From: Mesorhizobium sp. PAMC28654
Lineage (GTDB): Bacteria > Pseudomonadota > Alphaproteobacteria > Rhizobiales > Rhizobiaceae
DNA: 64,000 nucleotides
Direction of reading: 5' to 3'
Assembly: GCF_020616515.1 (NCBI RefSeq)
Contig: NZ_CP085135.1
Span: forward strand, 2,914,001 to 2,978,000
The position numbers were made by a program, and so were the translations under genes. Below are positions 32,955-40,909 of this stretch, in pieces. Below the pieces are notes generated by a model, which did not search any database, had not been told where the DNA came from, and saw only the letters and a program-made list of their open reading frames with translations. Numbering within the stretch: position 1 is the stretch's first letter; each line of letters begins with the position of its first letter.

Positions 32955-33449
32955 CTAGCGAAGATCGCGGCGCATGACAAGCGCGCCAGTCGGGCCGTGT
33001 TCAGGCGACTTGTAGTAATTCGGGCGCTTGCCGACCTCGCGGAAGCCCAGCCGCCGGTAAAGCGCTACAGCCGCCACATTGGTCTCGTCTACTTCGAGGA
33101 AAAGCGCCTCCGCGCGTTGCCCATGCAGTTCACGCAGCACGGCATCCATCAATTGCCAGCCAAGCCCCTGCCGGCGGTGCGAGCGCGCCACCGCGACTGT
33201 CAGGATCTCACCCTCGCCAGCAGCCAGCCGCGCCAGCACGAAACCGACCGGCGGCTTGGCGCCCTGCCCGGTCTCGCGCGCGGCATAACCAAACACCGTA
33301 TTCTGTTCGAGCAGCGCGGCGAATTCGCCGTCGGTCCAGGGCCGCACGAAATCCTCGCGATGCAAGGCGGAAATGGCCGGGCTATCGGCAATTCTCAGCG
33401 GCTCGAGCGCATAGTCCCTGCGACGCGGCTGGAGGAAGGGAATGCGCAT
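32955..33449 (-). CDS. rimI: Ribosomal-protein-alanine N-acetyltransferase RimI-like
   Basis: This is a GNAT enzyme of 164 residues, with the acetyl-CoA loop VARSHRRQGLGWQLM and LFLEVDETNVAAVALYRRLGF, typical of the RimI group that acetylates the N-terminus of ribosomal protein S18. ATG 33449 is the likely start; a TTG one codon earlier also fits. It is separated from tsaB by an 82-bp gap that holds a 68-bp palindromic repeat. The tsaB-rimI pairing supports the name. Confidence 0.85.
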   Translation of the reverse strand: MRIPFLQPRRRDYALEPLRIADSPAISALHREDFVRPWTDGEFAALLEQNTVFGYAARETGQGAKPPVGFVLARLAAGEGEILTVAVARSHRRQGLGWQLMDAVLRELHGQRAEALFLEVDETNVAAVALYRRLGFREVGKRPNYYKSPEHGPTGALVMRRDLR

Positions 33450-33470
33450 CAATTATCGTTTTCCAGTTTG

Positions 33471-33538
33471 ACCATGATCTTTTGCGAAAACCGGCTTCCA
33501 CTTTTCGCTGACGCGGACCTTTGGTTCGGGATCATGGT
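33471..33538. repeat. Dispersed palindromic repeat, family A, copy 1 (68 bp)
   Basis: The terminal inverted repeats ACCATGATC and GATCATGGT enclose a core with GCGAAAACCGGCTTCCACTT. The last bases contain the stop codon (TCA, 33532-33534) of tsaB, so the element forms the exact 3' end of that gene. It matches copy 2 at 35464-35534, with compensating changes in the outer bases. Its hairpin would sit between tsaB and rimI in the mRNA. Confidence 0.75.
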
Positions 33539-34209
33539 CTGAGCCGCGCTAGAATGAAACCCGCCTGCGGCTTGGCGTCCGCACCGCGCAGATAGAGAGG
33601 TTTCGGCCTTTCGCCCTCGCCCTTGGCGGCAGCCAGCCTTGCATAGACTGCGATGTCGGCGGTAGCCGCCGTCGGACCGATGTCGAAGGCACGTCCGGTC
33701 GCATCCGCGATCTGCACGGCGGCCGTTCCGGCAAGAACCGGTGAGCGATCCGTCGCGATCGCTACAATTTCGGAAAGCGTGGTAACGGCCGGACCAAAGG
33801 CCAGGGCCATCGACGCGTCGTAGAATGCGGCGTGGATTTCCTCGCGCCCGGCATCGAGCGCTGACAGCACCGGGCGGCCGGGATATGCATCGGCCGCTTG
33901 CGCCGCCAATGCTTCCAGGCTGGTCACCCCTATTGCCGGAATTTTCAGCGCCAGCGCCAGCCCGCGCGCCGCCGACACACCGACTCGTAACCCAGTGAAG
34001 GAACCCGGGCCGACAGAGACGGCGATGGCGCCAAGGCCAGCGTAGCTGGTCGCGCTGATCTTCAGCGCCTCCTCGATGACCGCCATCAGATGCTCGGCAT
34101 GACCCTTGCCGAGATCGAGCACCGAACGGCCGAGCTCGCGCCCCGCCTCGGCGTCATAGACGCAGGCGGCGCAGAGGCTGGCGGCACAATCGATGGCAAG
34201 CAACTTCAT
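33532..34209 (-). CDS. tsaB: tRNA threonylcarbamoyladenosine biosynthesis protein TsaB
   Basis: TsaB is the partner of TsaD in making t6A37 of tRNAs. The 225-residue protein has the ASKHA-like fold starting MKLLAIDCAASLCAACVYD, with ISVGPGSFTGLRVG-like AVSVGPGSFTGLRVGVSAARG and GVTSLEALAAQA. It is the first gene of the tsaB-rimI-plsC-miaB-phoH-ybeY-corC series. Its stop codon lies inside a palindromic repeat. Confidence 0.95.
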   Translation of the reverse strand: MKLLAIDCAASLCAACVYDAEAGRELGRSVLDLGKGHAEHLMAVIEEALKISATSYAGLGAIAVSVGPGSFTGLRVGVSAARGLALALKIPAIGVTSLEALAAQAADAYPGRPVLSALDAGREEIHAAFYDASMALAFGPAVTTLSEIVAIATDRSPVLAGTAAVQIADATGRAFDIGPTAATADIAVYARLAAAKGEGERPKPLYLRGADAKPQAGFILARLRP

Positions 34210-34340
34210 GAGGCGGCCGGTTGATCACAGACAAAGGTTCGAGTGATGGTCATGCTCTCGTCGATTTCCCTGTGCCCGCCATGGCTCGCCGCCGCAAGGG
34301 GAAATTGTTAAGCGGCTTCGCTTCAGTCCGAGCCAGCCGC

Positions 34341-35447
34341 CTATGCGGCCTGCTCAATCCGCAGCATGTGATTGTCCCAGACATAGTCCGGCTCGGAACG
34401 ATGCGTGCCGCCAGGACCCACGATCTCACCGGCACCCGTTGTCGCCAGGAAACCGGCTGCATCAGGTGCCAGGCCGCAGACTTCGACGAGGGCGCTGTTT
34501 GTAACGATGCGGCCGCTGGCCACATCGATCACCGCAAGCGAATTGCCTTCCGGCGACGATACCGCAACCGTGCTGGCGGCGGGATTGGCCGCGACCGAGC
34601 CGATATAGTTCCTGAAGCCGGAGAGCACGTCTTGCGGCATGTCGAGCAGTTGCAAATCCTTGCCGCGCACGGCGCGCCCGACGAGCAGCGGGCGATCGGT
34701 GCCCGGCCCTCGGTACTGGCAGCCGAACCACACCGTTCCGGTTTGATCGGCATCCATGTGGCGAATCGAAAGCTGATGCAGCTTTGGCGGCAGTTCGTGC
34801 TTTTCGATCAGATCGCCGGTGACGCGGTCGACCAGCACATAGGATGGCTTCATCGTCGCCATGTTGAGTTCCGCGCGGCCGAAATCCGGATGTGTCTCGA
34901 TGCCGCCATTGGCGATGGCCAGCGTCCGGCCGTCGCCAAGCAGCAGCAGTTCGTGCGAGCCCATTCCATAGGTCGGGAATTCGCCGATACGGCTGAATTG
35001 CGCACGTGCGTCATAGATGCCAACGACACCGGCGGCGTTGTCGAAGTCGTTCTCGGTGGCATAGAGCAAGGCGCCGTCGGTGGAGAACACGCCATGGCCG
35101 AAGAAATGCCGGCCGGGAATGCTGGCGATTGTCCGCGGCGCGTCTCGGCCGGTGTGATCGAACACCACCGCGAAGGTACCGGGTTGCCGGGCAAAGACGA
35201 CCGAGCGTTTCGAAACCGGATCGAAAGTGACATCGTGACCGCGATCGGGCAGGTCGATCGTGTGCAGCACCTTGCCGGCCTCGGACAGGACAGCCGCGCC
35301 ATAGCTACCGTCGCGTTTGACGAAGGCGGTGGCGAAGACAGCGTCGGCGGCCAGCGTCCCGGCCCAGGCCGAAGGGGCCATGGCCGCGATGAAACCGGCG
35401 CCGGCAGCCTTCAGGAAATCGCGGCGGTCGATAAGCGGCGTCCTCAA
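34341..35447 (-). CDS. DUF1513 Tat-exported beta-propeller-like protein
   Basis: This 368-residue protein (TTG start at 35447, with AAGGAGAG upstream) begins with a twin-arginine signal (IDRRDFLKAAGAGFIAAMAPSAWAG), so it is exported folded, possibly with a cofactor. The rest has the DUF1513 pattern FFGHGVFSTDGALLYATEND, YGMGSHELLLLGDGRTLAIANGG and HMDADQTGTVWFGCQY, suggesting repeated beta-propeller blades. Its function is not known. In many proteobacteria it is linked to imelysin and DUF1111 genes, as here, where it is the last gene of the iron block. Confidence 0.85.
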   Translation of the reverse strand: MRTPLIDRRDFLKAAGAGFIAAMAPSAWAGTLAADAVFATAFVKRDGSYGAAVLSEAGKVLHTIDLPDRGHDVTFDPVSKRSVVFARQPGTFAVVFDHTGRDAPRTIASIPGRHFFGHGVFSTDGALLYATENDFDNAAGVVGIYDARAQFSRIGEFPTYGMGSHELLLLGDGRTLAIANGGIETHPDFGRAELNMATMKPSYVLVDRVTGDLIEKHELPPKLHQLSIRHMDADQTGTVWFGCQYRGPGTDRPLLVGRAVRGKDLQLLDMPQDVLSGFRNYIGSVAANPAASTVAVSSPEGNSLAVIDVASGRIVTNSALVEVCGLAPDAAGFLATTGAGEIVGPGGTHRSEPDYVWDNHMLRIEQAA

Positions 35448-35463
35448 ATCAGCATCTCTCCTT

Positions 35464-35534
35464 GAGCATGATCTTTTCCGAAAACCGGCTCCCACTTTTT
35501 CGCTAACACGGTCCTTCGGTTCGGGATCATGCTC
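35464..35534. repeat. Dispersed palindromic repeat, family A, copy 2 (71 bp)
   Basis: The termini GAGCATGATC and GATCATGCTC are perfect inverted repeats. The interior matches copy 1 (33471-33538) over CCGAAAACCGGCTCCCACTT, CGGTCCTTCGGTTCGGG and flanking parts. One end overlaps the stop codon of the second imelysin gene by two bases (35533-35535). The rhizobial RIME-type mosaic elements are the likely class; that assignment is from memory. Confidence 0.75.
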
Positions 35535-36612
35535 AGTCTCCGTCGAGCGACGAGAAGCCGGCGGTCAGGCCGAATTCGGAGGTCAGCCTGGTGCCGAACA
35601 GGGTCGACAGGCTGGATGTAATCAGGGCGAAATGCTCGAGTTTTTCGCGCTGCTCCGGCGCGGCGAGCGCCTTGTCGATCGGCCCCTTGACCGCCTTGGC
35701 CGTGGCGATGCCGTTGACCAGCTGGATATGGATTGTTTCAGCCATCCAGCGCGTGTCCGGTGGCAAGGCGTCGCCTATTTGCGAAGCCTGAAACAGCGCA
35801 TCGACGCCCATGAGGTTCCCGGCGAGCGACGCGGTCGTGTTTTCAGAGCGCCAATAGATGGCTTGTTTCGGCTTATCGACACCGGGATTGGCGCCGAAAA
35901 ACCCTTTCAGGCGCACGTCTCGGACCATTTTCAGCTCGTTGATGAAGACCCCCACCAGCTCTGTCACCGCCTCCGTGCCGTCGCGGTAGAGCGGGTTCTT
36001 CGGACCCGGATTGGCCCAAAGGGCGGCAAAACCGTCGGGCTTGTTCCAGGCGGCGCTGACGTCGGCGGCCATCGTTTCAACGTTGGCCGCGACAGCCGCG
36101 CCATAAGCACAGCGATAGGGCTCTTCCTTGCTGGCAAGTTGCCCGGCACCGTCGCCGAAAAGCACGAATTCCAGCGCCCCCAGCCCCTGCATGGCAACGC
36201 TCTTGCCCGCAAGCTGGGTGGCATCGGTCGCGGTCGAATCCTTGTCGGACAAGGCGGCCTGCACCTGCTTCAGGCCAATGCTCTTGCGATCCGGCCAGAA
36301 CAGCATGCGCTCCAGACGGTTGTTTTCGACGATCGGCCCGAAGCGGATGATCTCCGCCGAGGACCAGGCTTTCACAGTGGTCGAGAATTCGGCGCGCGCG
36401 GCATCCAGGTCTTCCTGCGAGGGTGCCTTGCAAAGCGCCTGCATCGCCTTGGTCAGTTTGCCCGCGCGATCGTGCAAGCTGGCATAGGCTGGGCGCACGA
36501 AGCCATCAACCGCCCGCTGGATTACATCGGTAGCCTTCACCGCCGCGGCTGCCGGCCATGCGCCGAGCAAGACCAGCGGCAGAGCGATAGCGAGCACAGA
36601 ACGCCTCAACAT
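35533..36612 (-). CDS. Imelysin-family periplasmic protein, second copy
   Basis: This 359-residue exported protein has a clear signal peptide (MLRRSVLAIALPLVLLGAWP). It belongs to the imelysin (peptidase M75-like) family, whose members are linked to iron uptake rather than proven proteolysis. In the place of the imelysin GxHxxE motif it has GLGALEFVLFG, so the histidine is lost. Other family segments are IIRFGPIVENNRLERMLFWPD and YWRSENTTASLAGNLMGVDAL. Its start overlaps the DUF1111 stop (TGATG), so translation is probably coupled. It is the imelysin-like partner usually found beside DUF1111 and DUF1513. Confidence 0.88.
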   Translation of the reverse strand: MLRRSVLAIALPLVLLGAWPAAAAVKATDVIQRAVDGFVRPAYASLHDRAGKLTKAMQALCKAPSQEDLDAARAEFSTTVKAWSSAEIIRFGPIVENNRLERMLFWPDRKSIGLKQVQAALSDKDSTATDATQLAGKSVAMQGLGALEFVLFGDGAGQLASKEEPYRCAYGAAVAANVETMAADVSAAWNKPDGFAALWANPGPKNPLYRDGTEAVTELVGVFINELKMVRDVRLKGFFGANPGVDKPKQAIYWRSENTTASLAGNLMGVDALFQASQIGDALPPDTRWMAETIHIQLVNGIATAKAVKGPIDKALAAPEQREKLEHFALITSSLSTLFGTRLTSEFGLTAGFSSLDGD

Positions 36613-38222
36613 CAGAGCGACTCCAGAAACCTGATCAACGCATCGCGGTCGACCGCCTTGGCGGCTGCAAAACGGTCACGCGCCTTCCGCGCTTCCCCGC
36701 CATGCCACAGGACCGCCTCCGTCAGATTGCGCGCCCGCCCGTCATGCAGGAAAAATGCGTTTCCGTTGACGGTTTCGGTCAGCCCTATGCCCCAGAGCGG
36801 CGGCGTGCGCCAATCATTGCCCGTCGCTTCGCCGACCTGCTGTCCATCCGCCAGCCCCTCGCCCATGTCGTGTAGCAGGAAGTCCGAATAGGGCCAGATC
36901 AACTGGAAGGCCTGTGCCTTGTTGGGGGTGCCGCGGCGGGTGACGAATTTCGGCGTATGGCAGGACGTACAGCCCATGTCGTAGAACAGTTTCTTGCCGG
37001 CGAGCACCTCCGGCTTGTCGAGATCGCGACGCGCCGGAACGGCAAGATTCTGCGAATAGAAAGTGACGAGGTCCATGACCGGCGGTGGCGCCTCGACCGG
37101 GCCGAGGCGCTCCTGCACGCCGTTCGGAATCACAAGACAATCCTTCTGCGCCTCGGTGCAGTCGCCCCAGTGCCTGGGCACTTCGGGTGTGGAGATACCG
37201 ATGTTGCCGGCGAAGGCATCGGCCGACTGCTCGCGGATCGACGGCGTCTGCGCCTTCCAGCCAAAGCGGCCGAGCGTCAGTTCGCCGGTCATGCCGTCAC
37301 GCACGATGTTTGGCCTGCCGGAAATGCCGTCGCCGTCCCGGTCTTCGGGATCGGCACGGGCGAGGATATCGGTCGGCGCGATCTGCTCGACGAGACCCAG
37401 CCCGATCATCGGCGGTGTCATGCGCGGTGAAAGCGTGGTGCGCGCGTCGAGTGGCCCATAAGCAAGGCCCTCGACCGAATAGACCGGCTTGCGCAAGGAG
37501 ACCACGGTGCCGTCGCCGAGCGTCACCTTCTGTTCCTGATACTCGACCCGCATGCGGCCTTCGCCGCGCAGACCGGGAACGGCCAGTTCCTGCAATTGCG
37601 AGCCGTAGACCGGATCGGGGAAGTTGAGCACCTTGTGATCGGCGAGCAGCGCCTTCTCCTCCGCAGTGCTCGCTTGCCGCGCCAGCCGCAGGAACATGGA
37701 CGTGGTGCCGCCATCGCCTTCCGGCGGACGACCGCGCCCGTCCTTCAAATGACAGTTCTGGCAGGCACGTTCGTTGAACAGCGGGCCAAGCCCGTCGGAG
37801 GCTTGGGTAGAGGACGGGGACGAGACCCAGTTCTTGCGGAAAATGGCGTTGCCGAGCTTGAAGGTGCCCTCTTCCTCGAAGGTGATATTGGCCGAGGATT
37901 GCGAGAAGGAATCGCGATTGACGTCTTTCCTCGACGTACCAGCACCGCCCTGCATCAGCTCGAATTGTTCGGGCTTGGAAAAATCCGACGTTGGCCTGGT
38001 GATGGCAATGACGCGCGCCAGATCCTTGGGATTGAGGTCGGTGCGGCTTGTCGGAAGACCGGCCGGCTCTTGCGCGCCGGCCGATGTCGGGGCGCAAAGC
38101 ATGGCGATGACCGCTAACGAAAGACCGCGAAACGGACCTTGCCGTCGCGGTCTTGTCTGGGGCGGCAGGCCGTGCGTTTCGGCCAGCCGCAAGCGGCGCA
38201 AGAATTCTAAGTGGCGCCGCAT
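36612..38222 (-). CDS. DUF1111 di-haem c-type cytochrome-like protein
   Basis: This exported protein of 536 residues is often annotated as a di-haem oxidoreductase or thiol oxidoreductase. Two c-type haem motifs are visible, CQNCH at about 154-158 and CTSCH at about 417-421, and a hydrophobic export segment (LSLAVIAMLCAPTSAGA) is near residues 34-50. The N-terminal 30 residues are basic and may not all be translated, as the ribosome site at 38222 is weak. The family resembles di-haem peroxidases in architecture. It begins 12 bp after bfr and is coupled to the second imelysin gene, suggesting redox work on periplasmic iron. Confidence 0.88.
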   Translation of the reverse strand: MRRHLEFLRRLRLAETHGLPPQTRPRRQGPFRGLSLAVIAMLCAPTSAGAQEPAGLPTSRTDLNPKDLARVIAITRPTSDFSKPEQFELMQGGAGTSRKDVNRDSFSQSSANITFEEEGTFKLGNAIFRKNWVSSPSSTQASDGLGPLFNERACQNCHLKDGRGRPPEGDGGTTSMFLRLARQASTAEEKALLADHKVLNFPDPVYGSQLQELAVPGLRGEGRMRVEYQEQKVTLGDGTVVSLRKPVYSVEGLAYGPLDARTTLSPRMTPPMIGLGLVEQIAPTDILARADPEDRDGDGISGRPNIVRDGMTGELTLGRFGWKAQTPSIREQSADAFAGNIGISTPEVPRHWGDCTEAQKDCLVIPNGVQERLGPVEAPPPVMDLVTFYSQNLAVPARRDLDKPEVLAGKKLFYDMGCTSCHTPKFVTRRGTPNKAQAFQLIWPYSDFLLHDMGEGLADGQQVGEATGNDWRTPPLWGIGLTETVNGNAFFLHDGRARNLTEAVLWHGGEARKARDRFAAAKAVDRDALIRFLESL

Positions 38223-38234
38223 TCTCGCATGTCC

Positions 38235-38720
38235 TTACTCCGCCTCGTCAGCCGATGCGGCGTTGAGCTGGCCGTACTTTTCCTCGCCAATCGAGGCAAG
38301 CAGGTCGAGCTGGGTCTCGAGAAAGTCGATATGACCCTCCTCGTCGGCCAGCAACTCCTCGAACAACTTCATCGTCACGTAGTCGCCGCCTTCGTTGCAG
38401 ATCTCGCGCGAACGCTTGTAGGCGGTGCGCGCGTCATATTCGCCGGCAAGGTCGGATTCGAGCACTTCCTTCACGTTCTGCCCGATGCGCAACGGCGCCA
38501 CGGACTGGAGGTTCGGATGTCCTTCGAGGAAGATGATGCGGGCGATGAGCTTGTCGGCGTGGTGCATCTCCTCGATTGACTCAGCGCGTTCCTTCTTCGC
38601 CAACTTGGCATATCCCCAGTCTTCCAGGAGCCGGAAATGCACCCAGTACTGGTTGACGGCTCCGAGCTCCAGAAAAAGAGCTTCGTTAAGCCGCTCGATG
38701 ATCTGCTTTTCGCCTTTCAT
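38235..38720 (-). CDS. bfr: Bacterioferritin
   Basis: Bacterioferritin is a 24-subunit haem-containing iron store. The 161-residue subunit has the haem-ligand Met in [13 protein letters not shown] and the ferroxidase carboxylates and histidines ([27 protein letters not shown]). It starts inside the bfd reading frame (35-nt overlap) and ends 12 bp before the DUF1111 gene. Iron would be oxidised and stored here and released with the help of Bfd. Confidence 0.97.
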   Translation of the reverse strand: MKGEKQIIERLNEALFLELGAVNQYWVHFRLLEDWGYAKLAKKERAESIEEMHHADKLIARIIFLEGHPNLQSVAPLRIGQNVKEVLESDLAGEYDARTAYKRSREICNEGGDYVTMKLFEELLADEEGHIDFLETQLDLLASIGEEKYGQLNAASADEAE

Positions 38721-38997
38721 GGGTTCTGCTCCCGTATTGGACGCGCAGGCCTCTGACGCGATCCAGATGTGAAACGATGTCGACGCCGCTCGCCTCCGAG
38801 CGGGCGTGGTAGTTTTCGGTTACCCGAATGATCGTTTCCACCACATTTGGGAAGCAGCCGCAACAGCGACCGCGCTTTTGCATGGCATGATAGATTTTTG
38901 CCGGCACGATAAGCTGCCAGGGATCCAGATCCAGCAGCCCAATGATTGTCTGCTCGATTTCCTTCTCTGTAATGATATTGCAATGGCAGATCAGCAT
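38686..38997 (-). CDS. bfd: Bacterioferritin-associated ferredoxin
   Basis: Bfd is a small [2Fe-2S] protein that delivers electrons to bacterioferritin to mobilise stored iron. The first pair of cluster cysteines is at the start (MLICHCN) and the second is in [10 protein letters not shown] near residue 45. The 103-residue protein runs past the bfr start codon; the tail after [11 protein letters not shown] is probably not conserved. No good ribosome site is adjacent to ATG 38997 (GAGGAGG is about 25 bases away). The bfd-bfr order is classical. Confidence 0.93.
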   Translation of the reverse strand: MLICHCNIITEKEIEQTIIGLLDLDPWQLIVPAKIYHAMQKRGRCCGCFPNVVETIIRVTENYHARSEASGVDIVSHLDRVRGLRVQYGSRTHERRKADHRAA

Positions 38998-39053
38998 CGA
39001 CTTGGCTCTGGCTGACGGCGCTTCCTCCTCGCCGTGTGGCTTAAATCTTCATC

Positions 39054-39094
39054 GGGCATGATCCTTTCAAGGTCATGCCCGGGGCATTTGCCCC
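39054..39094 (-). terminator. Double hairpin between the imelysin gene and bfd
   Basis: Directly at the imelysin stop, GGGGCATTTGCCCC (39081-39094) forms a small hairpin, and GGGCATGA pairs with TCATGCCC (39054-39080) with a loop in between. There is no clear T tract. It could attenuate transcription or protect the upstream mRNA end, so bfd and later genes may be expressed at a different level from the first imelysin. The second hairpin also resembles a reduced family A repeat. Confidence 0.45.
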
Positions 39095-40383
39095 TACTGG
39101 AACACCTTGTCCGGCGCATCGAGACTGTTGGAGCCCTCGAAGGCAATGGCATTGAGCTTCAGCGCGGCGACGGCACGTTCGATCGACTTTGTCTGGTCGA
39201 CCAAGGCGTCGACCGCCGCCTGCACCGCTGCGTTGCCCTCGGTATTGCCCTCGGCGATCTGCTGGTCATAAGCCTCGCCGCCCTCGGCCCGCGCCTTGAT
39301 CGCCTCCATCTTGGCGACGGTGACGTCCAGCTTGCCGGACAGTTCCCTGTCGACCGCCGGGTCGACCGCCTTGACCATGTCGGCCACCGACGGGCCTTCG
39401 ACGGTGGTGCCGTCGAGGCGCTTGTAGCTGGCGTGGTAGGCAGCGCGGATGCCGACAGCGTCATAGAGATGCGAATTGAAGGTGTTGTCGGAGAAGCAGT
39501 CGTGCTCCTCTTCCGGATCGTGCAGCAAAAGGCCGAGCTTCATGCGCTCGCCGGCCAGTTCGCCGTAGGACAGAGAGCCCATGCCGGTGAAGATCGTCGA
39601 GATCGCGGTGTTCGGCTCGCCCTCGACGAGGCTCTTGCGCGCGGCGCCGTCCTCTTTCCAGTTGCCGACCATCTCCTGGAGATCGGAAACCAGGAGATCG
39701 CTCGCTGATTTCAGATACTCGGCGCGGCGGTCGCAATTGCCGCCGGTGCAGTTCTTGAGATCATAGTCCGTATAGGGCCGCTCGCCGGCGCCCGGACCGG
39801 TGCCGTGCAGGTCCTGGCCCCAGAGCAGGAATTCTATGGCGTGATAGCCGGTGGCGACATTGGCTTCGATGCCGCCGGCTTCCTGCAACGTGCCGGACAG
39901 GAATTCCGGCGAAAGCTTCGTGGCATCGACCTTCTTGCCATTGATCTCGATCGACTTGTTGGCGATCACATTGGCGGTATAGAGCGCATTGGCATCCGAC
40001 TCGGTGCCATAGCTCTTGGCGACGTAGTCGATCAGGCCTTCGTCCAGCGGCCAGGAGTTTACCTTGCCCTCCCAGTCATCGACGATCTTGTTGCCGAAAC
40101 GATAGACCTCGGTCTGCTGGTAGGGAACACGTGCCGCCTTCCAGGCGTCGCGGGCGGCATTGAGCGTGTCGGCCGAAGGCTTGGCGAGCAGCGCGTCGAC
40201 CGCCTTGTCGAGAGCCTGCGCCGTGGTCAGCGAATCCTCATATTTGGCGAGCGCGATGTCGGAATAGGTCTTGATGACCGCCTTCGCATCGGTTTCCGCC
40301 TTGGCAGGCAGCACGAACACCGCCGCTGTCAGCAGCGCCGTGGCACCGATCGCCGCAAGCCTGCTGCCATATCGTGCTGTCAT
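39094..40383 (-). CDS. Imelysin-family periplasmic iron-regulated protein
   Basis: This 429-residue exported protein (ATG 40383, MTARYGSRLAAIGATALL, with GGAGAG upstream) keeps the family motif GxHxxE (GYHAIEFLLWGQD, about residues 179-191). IcmP of Pseudomonas and similar imelysins are iron-regulated; a direct role in iron capture is probable but the mechanism is not settled. Other segments are RFGNKIVDDWEGKVNSWPLDEG and HDPEEEHDCFSDNT. It is the first gene of the iron block, downstream of a perfect Irr-box-like palindrome at 40623-40645. Confidence 0.9.
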   Translation of the reverse strand: MTARYGSRLAAIGATALLTAAVFVLPAKAETDAKAVIKTYSDIALAKYEDSLTTAQALDKAVDALLAKPSADTLNAARDAWKAARVPYQQTEVYRFGNKIVDDWEGKVNSWPLDEGLIDYVAKSYGTESDANALYTANVIANKSIEINGKKVDATKLSPEFLSGTLQEAGGIEANVATGYHAIEFLLWGQDLHGTGPGAGERPYTDYDLKNCTGGNCDRRAEYLKSASDLLVSDLQEMVGNWKEDGAARKSLVEGEPNTAISTIFTGMGSLSYGELAGERMKLGLLLHDPEEEHDCFSDNTFNSHLYDAVGIRAAYHASYKRLDGTTVEGPSVADMVKAVDPAVDRELSGKLDVTVAKMEAIKARAEGGEAYDQQIAEGNTEGNAAVQAAVDALVDQTKSIERAVAALKLNAIAFEGSNSLDAPDKVFQ

Positions 40384-40622
40384 TATCGCTCTCCAGTTTC
40401 TCGGAAATTCTGTAAACGGCGCGCGCGGCAATCGGCGACGCGCCATATGCACAAAACATGCCGCGTCATCGCGCGGTTCGCGGAACAAAGACACCAAAAT
40501 GCCTCCAATCGAACGGGTTCAAGGCCCAGACATCAAAGGGATGCGCTAACGCGCGAGCGTCCATAAAGCTTCGCCGCTGCCGGAAGTCAATGAGAATCTA
40601 CGGGAAAAGCCAATTGAAACAA

Positions 40623-40645
40623 TAGTTTAGAATTATTCTAAACTA
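40623..40645. promoter_or_regulatory. Iron control element (Irr box)
   Basis: A perfect 23-bp palindrome has the core TTTAGAATTATTCTAAA. The TTTAGAA...TTCTAAA arms are the ones described for iron control elements bound by Irr in rhizobia. It lies 240 bp upstream of the first imelysin start (-) and 264 bp upstream of the ferredoxin reductase start (+), so either or both genes could be controlled. The distance to the start codons implies long leaders or binding at a promoter not seen here. Confidence 0.8.
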
Positions 40646-40780
40646 CGATGCTCAACTTTACACCTGACTGTGGACCGACTTGCTGGAAGACGTGGCAATT
40701 GACATCAGCCATTCCGGGTGCGACCGCAAATGCAGTCCTGCGGCGCCGCCGGACAATCGTCATCTGGCGAAAACCTTTTA

Positions 40781-40829
40781 ATGCATGTCGCGCAAAAGTG
40801 CGCGGCGGTTTTGGGATAGCGACATGCAT
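40781..40829. repeat. Dispersed palindromic repeat, family B, copy 1 (49 bp)
   Basis: The ends ATGCATGTCGC and GCGACATGCAT are perfect inverted repeats around a core with CAAAAGTGCGCGGCGGTTTT. The reverse complement matches the 49-bp copy at 62442-62490. It lies 80 bp upstream of the reductase start. It is probably a mobile or selfish intergenic repeat typical of these genomes. Confidence 0.7.
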
Positions 40830-40909
40830 AAAAACACAGACTTCAAGCGAGCCGCATGAATCCGTTCAAACGCGACGCGCATTAGACCTTAACAGGAATT
40901 GGGCTTTCG

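Larger units (their letters stand above)
40384..40909. other. Intergenic region between the iron block and the reductase gene
   Basis: This 526-bp divergent spacer has no convincing gene; a 109-residue + strand frame (40648-40977) has no family features. It contains the Irr-box-like palindrome at 40623-40645 and a 49-bp palindromic repeat at 40781-40829. Promoters for the imelysin gene (-) and the reductase (+) must lie here, but no strong consensus is visible to me. Confidence 0.5.
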
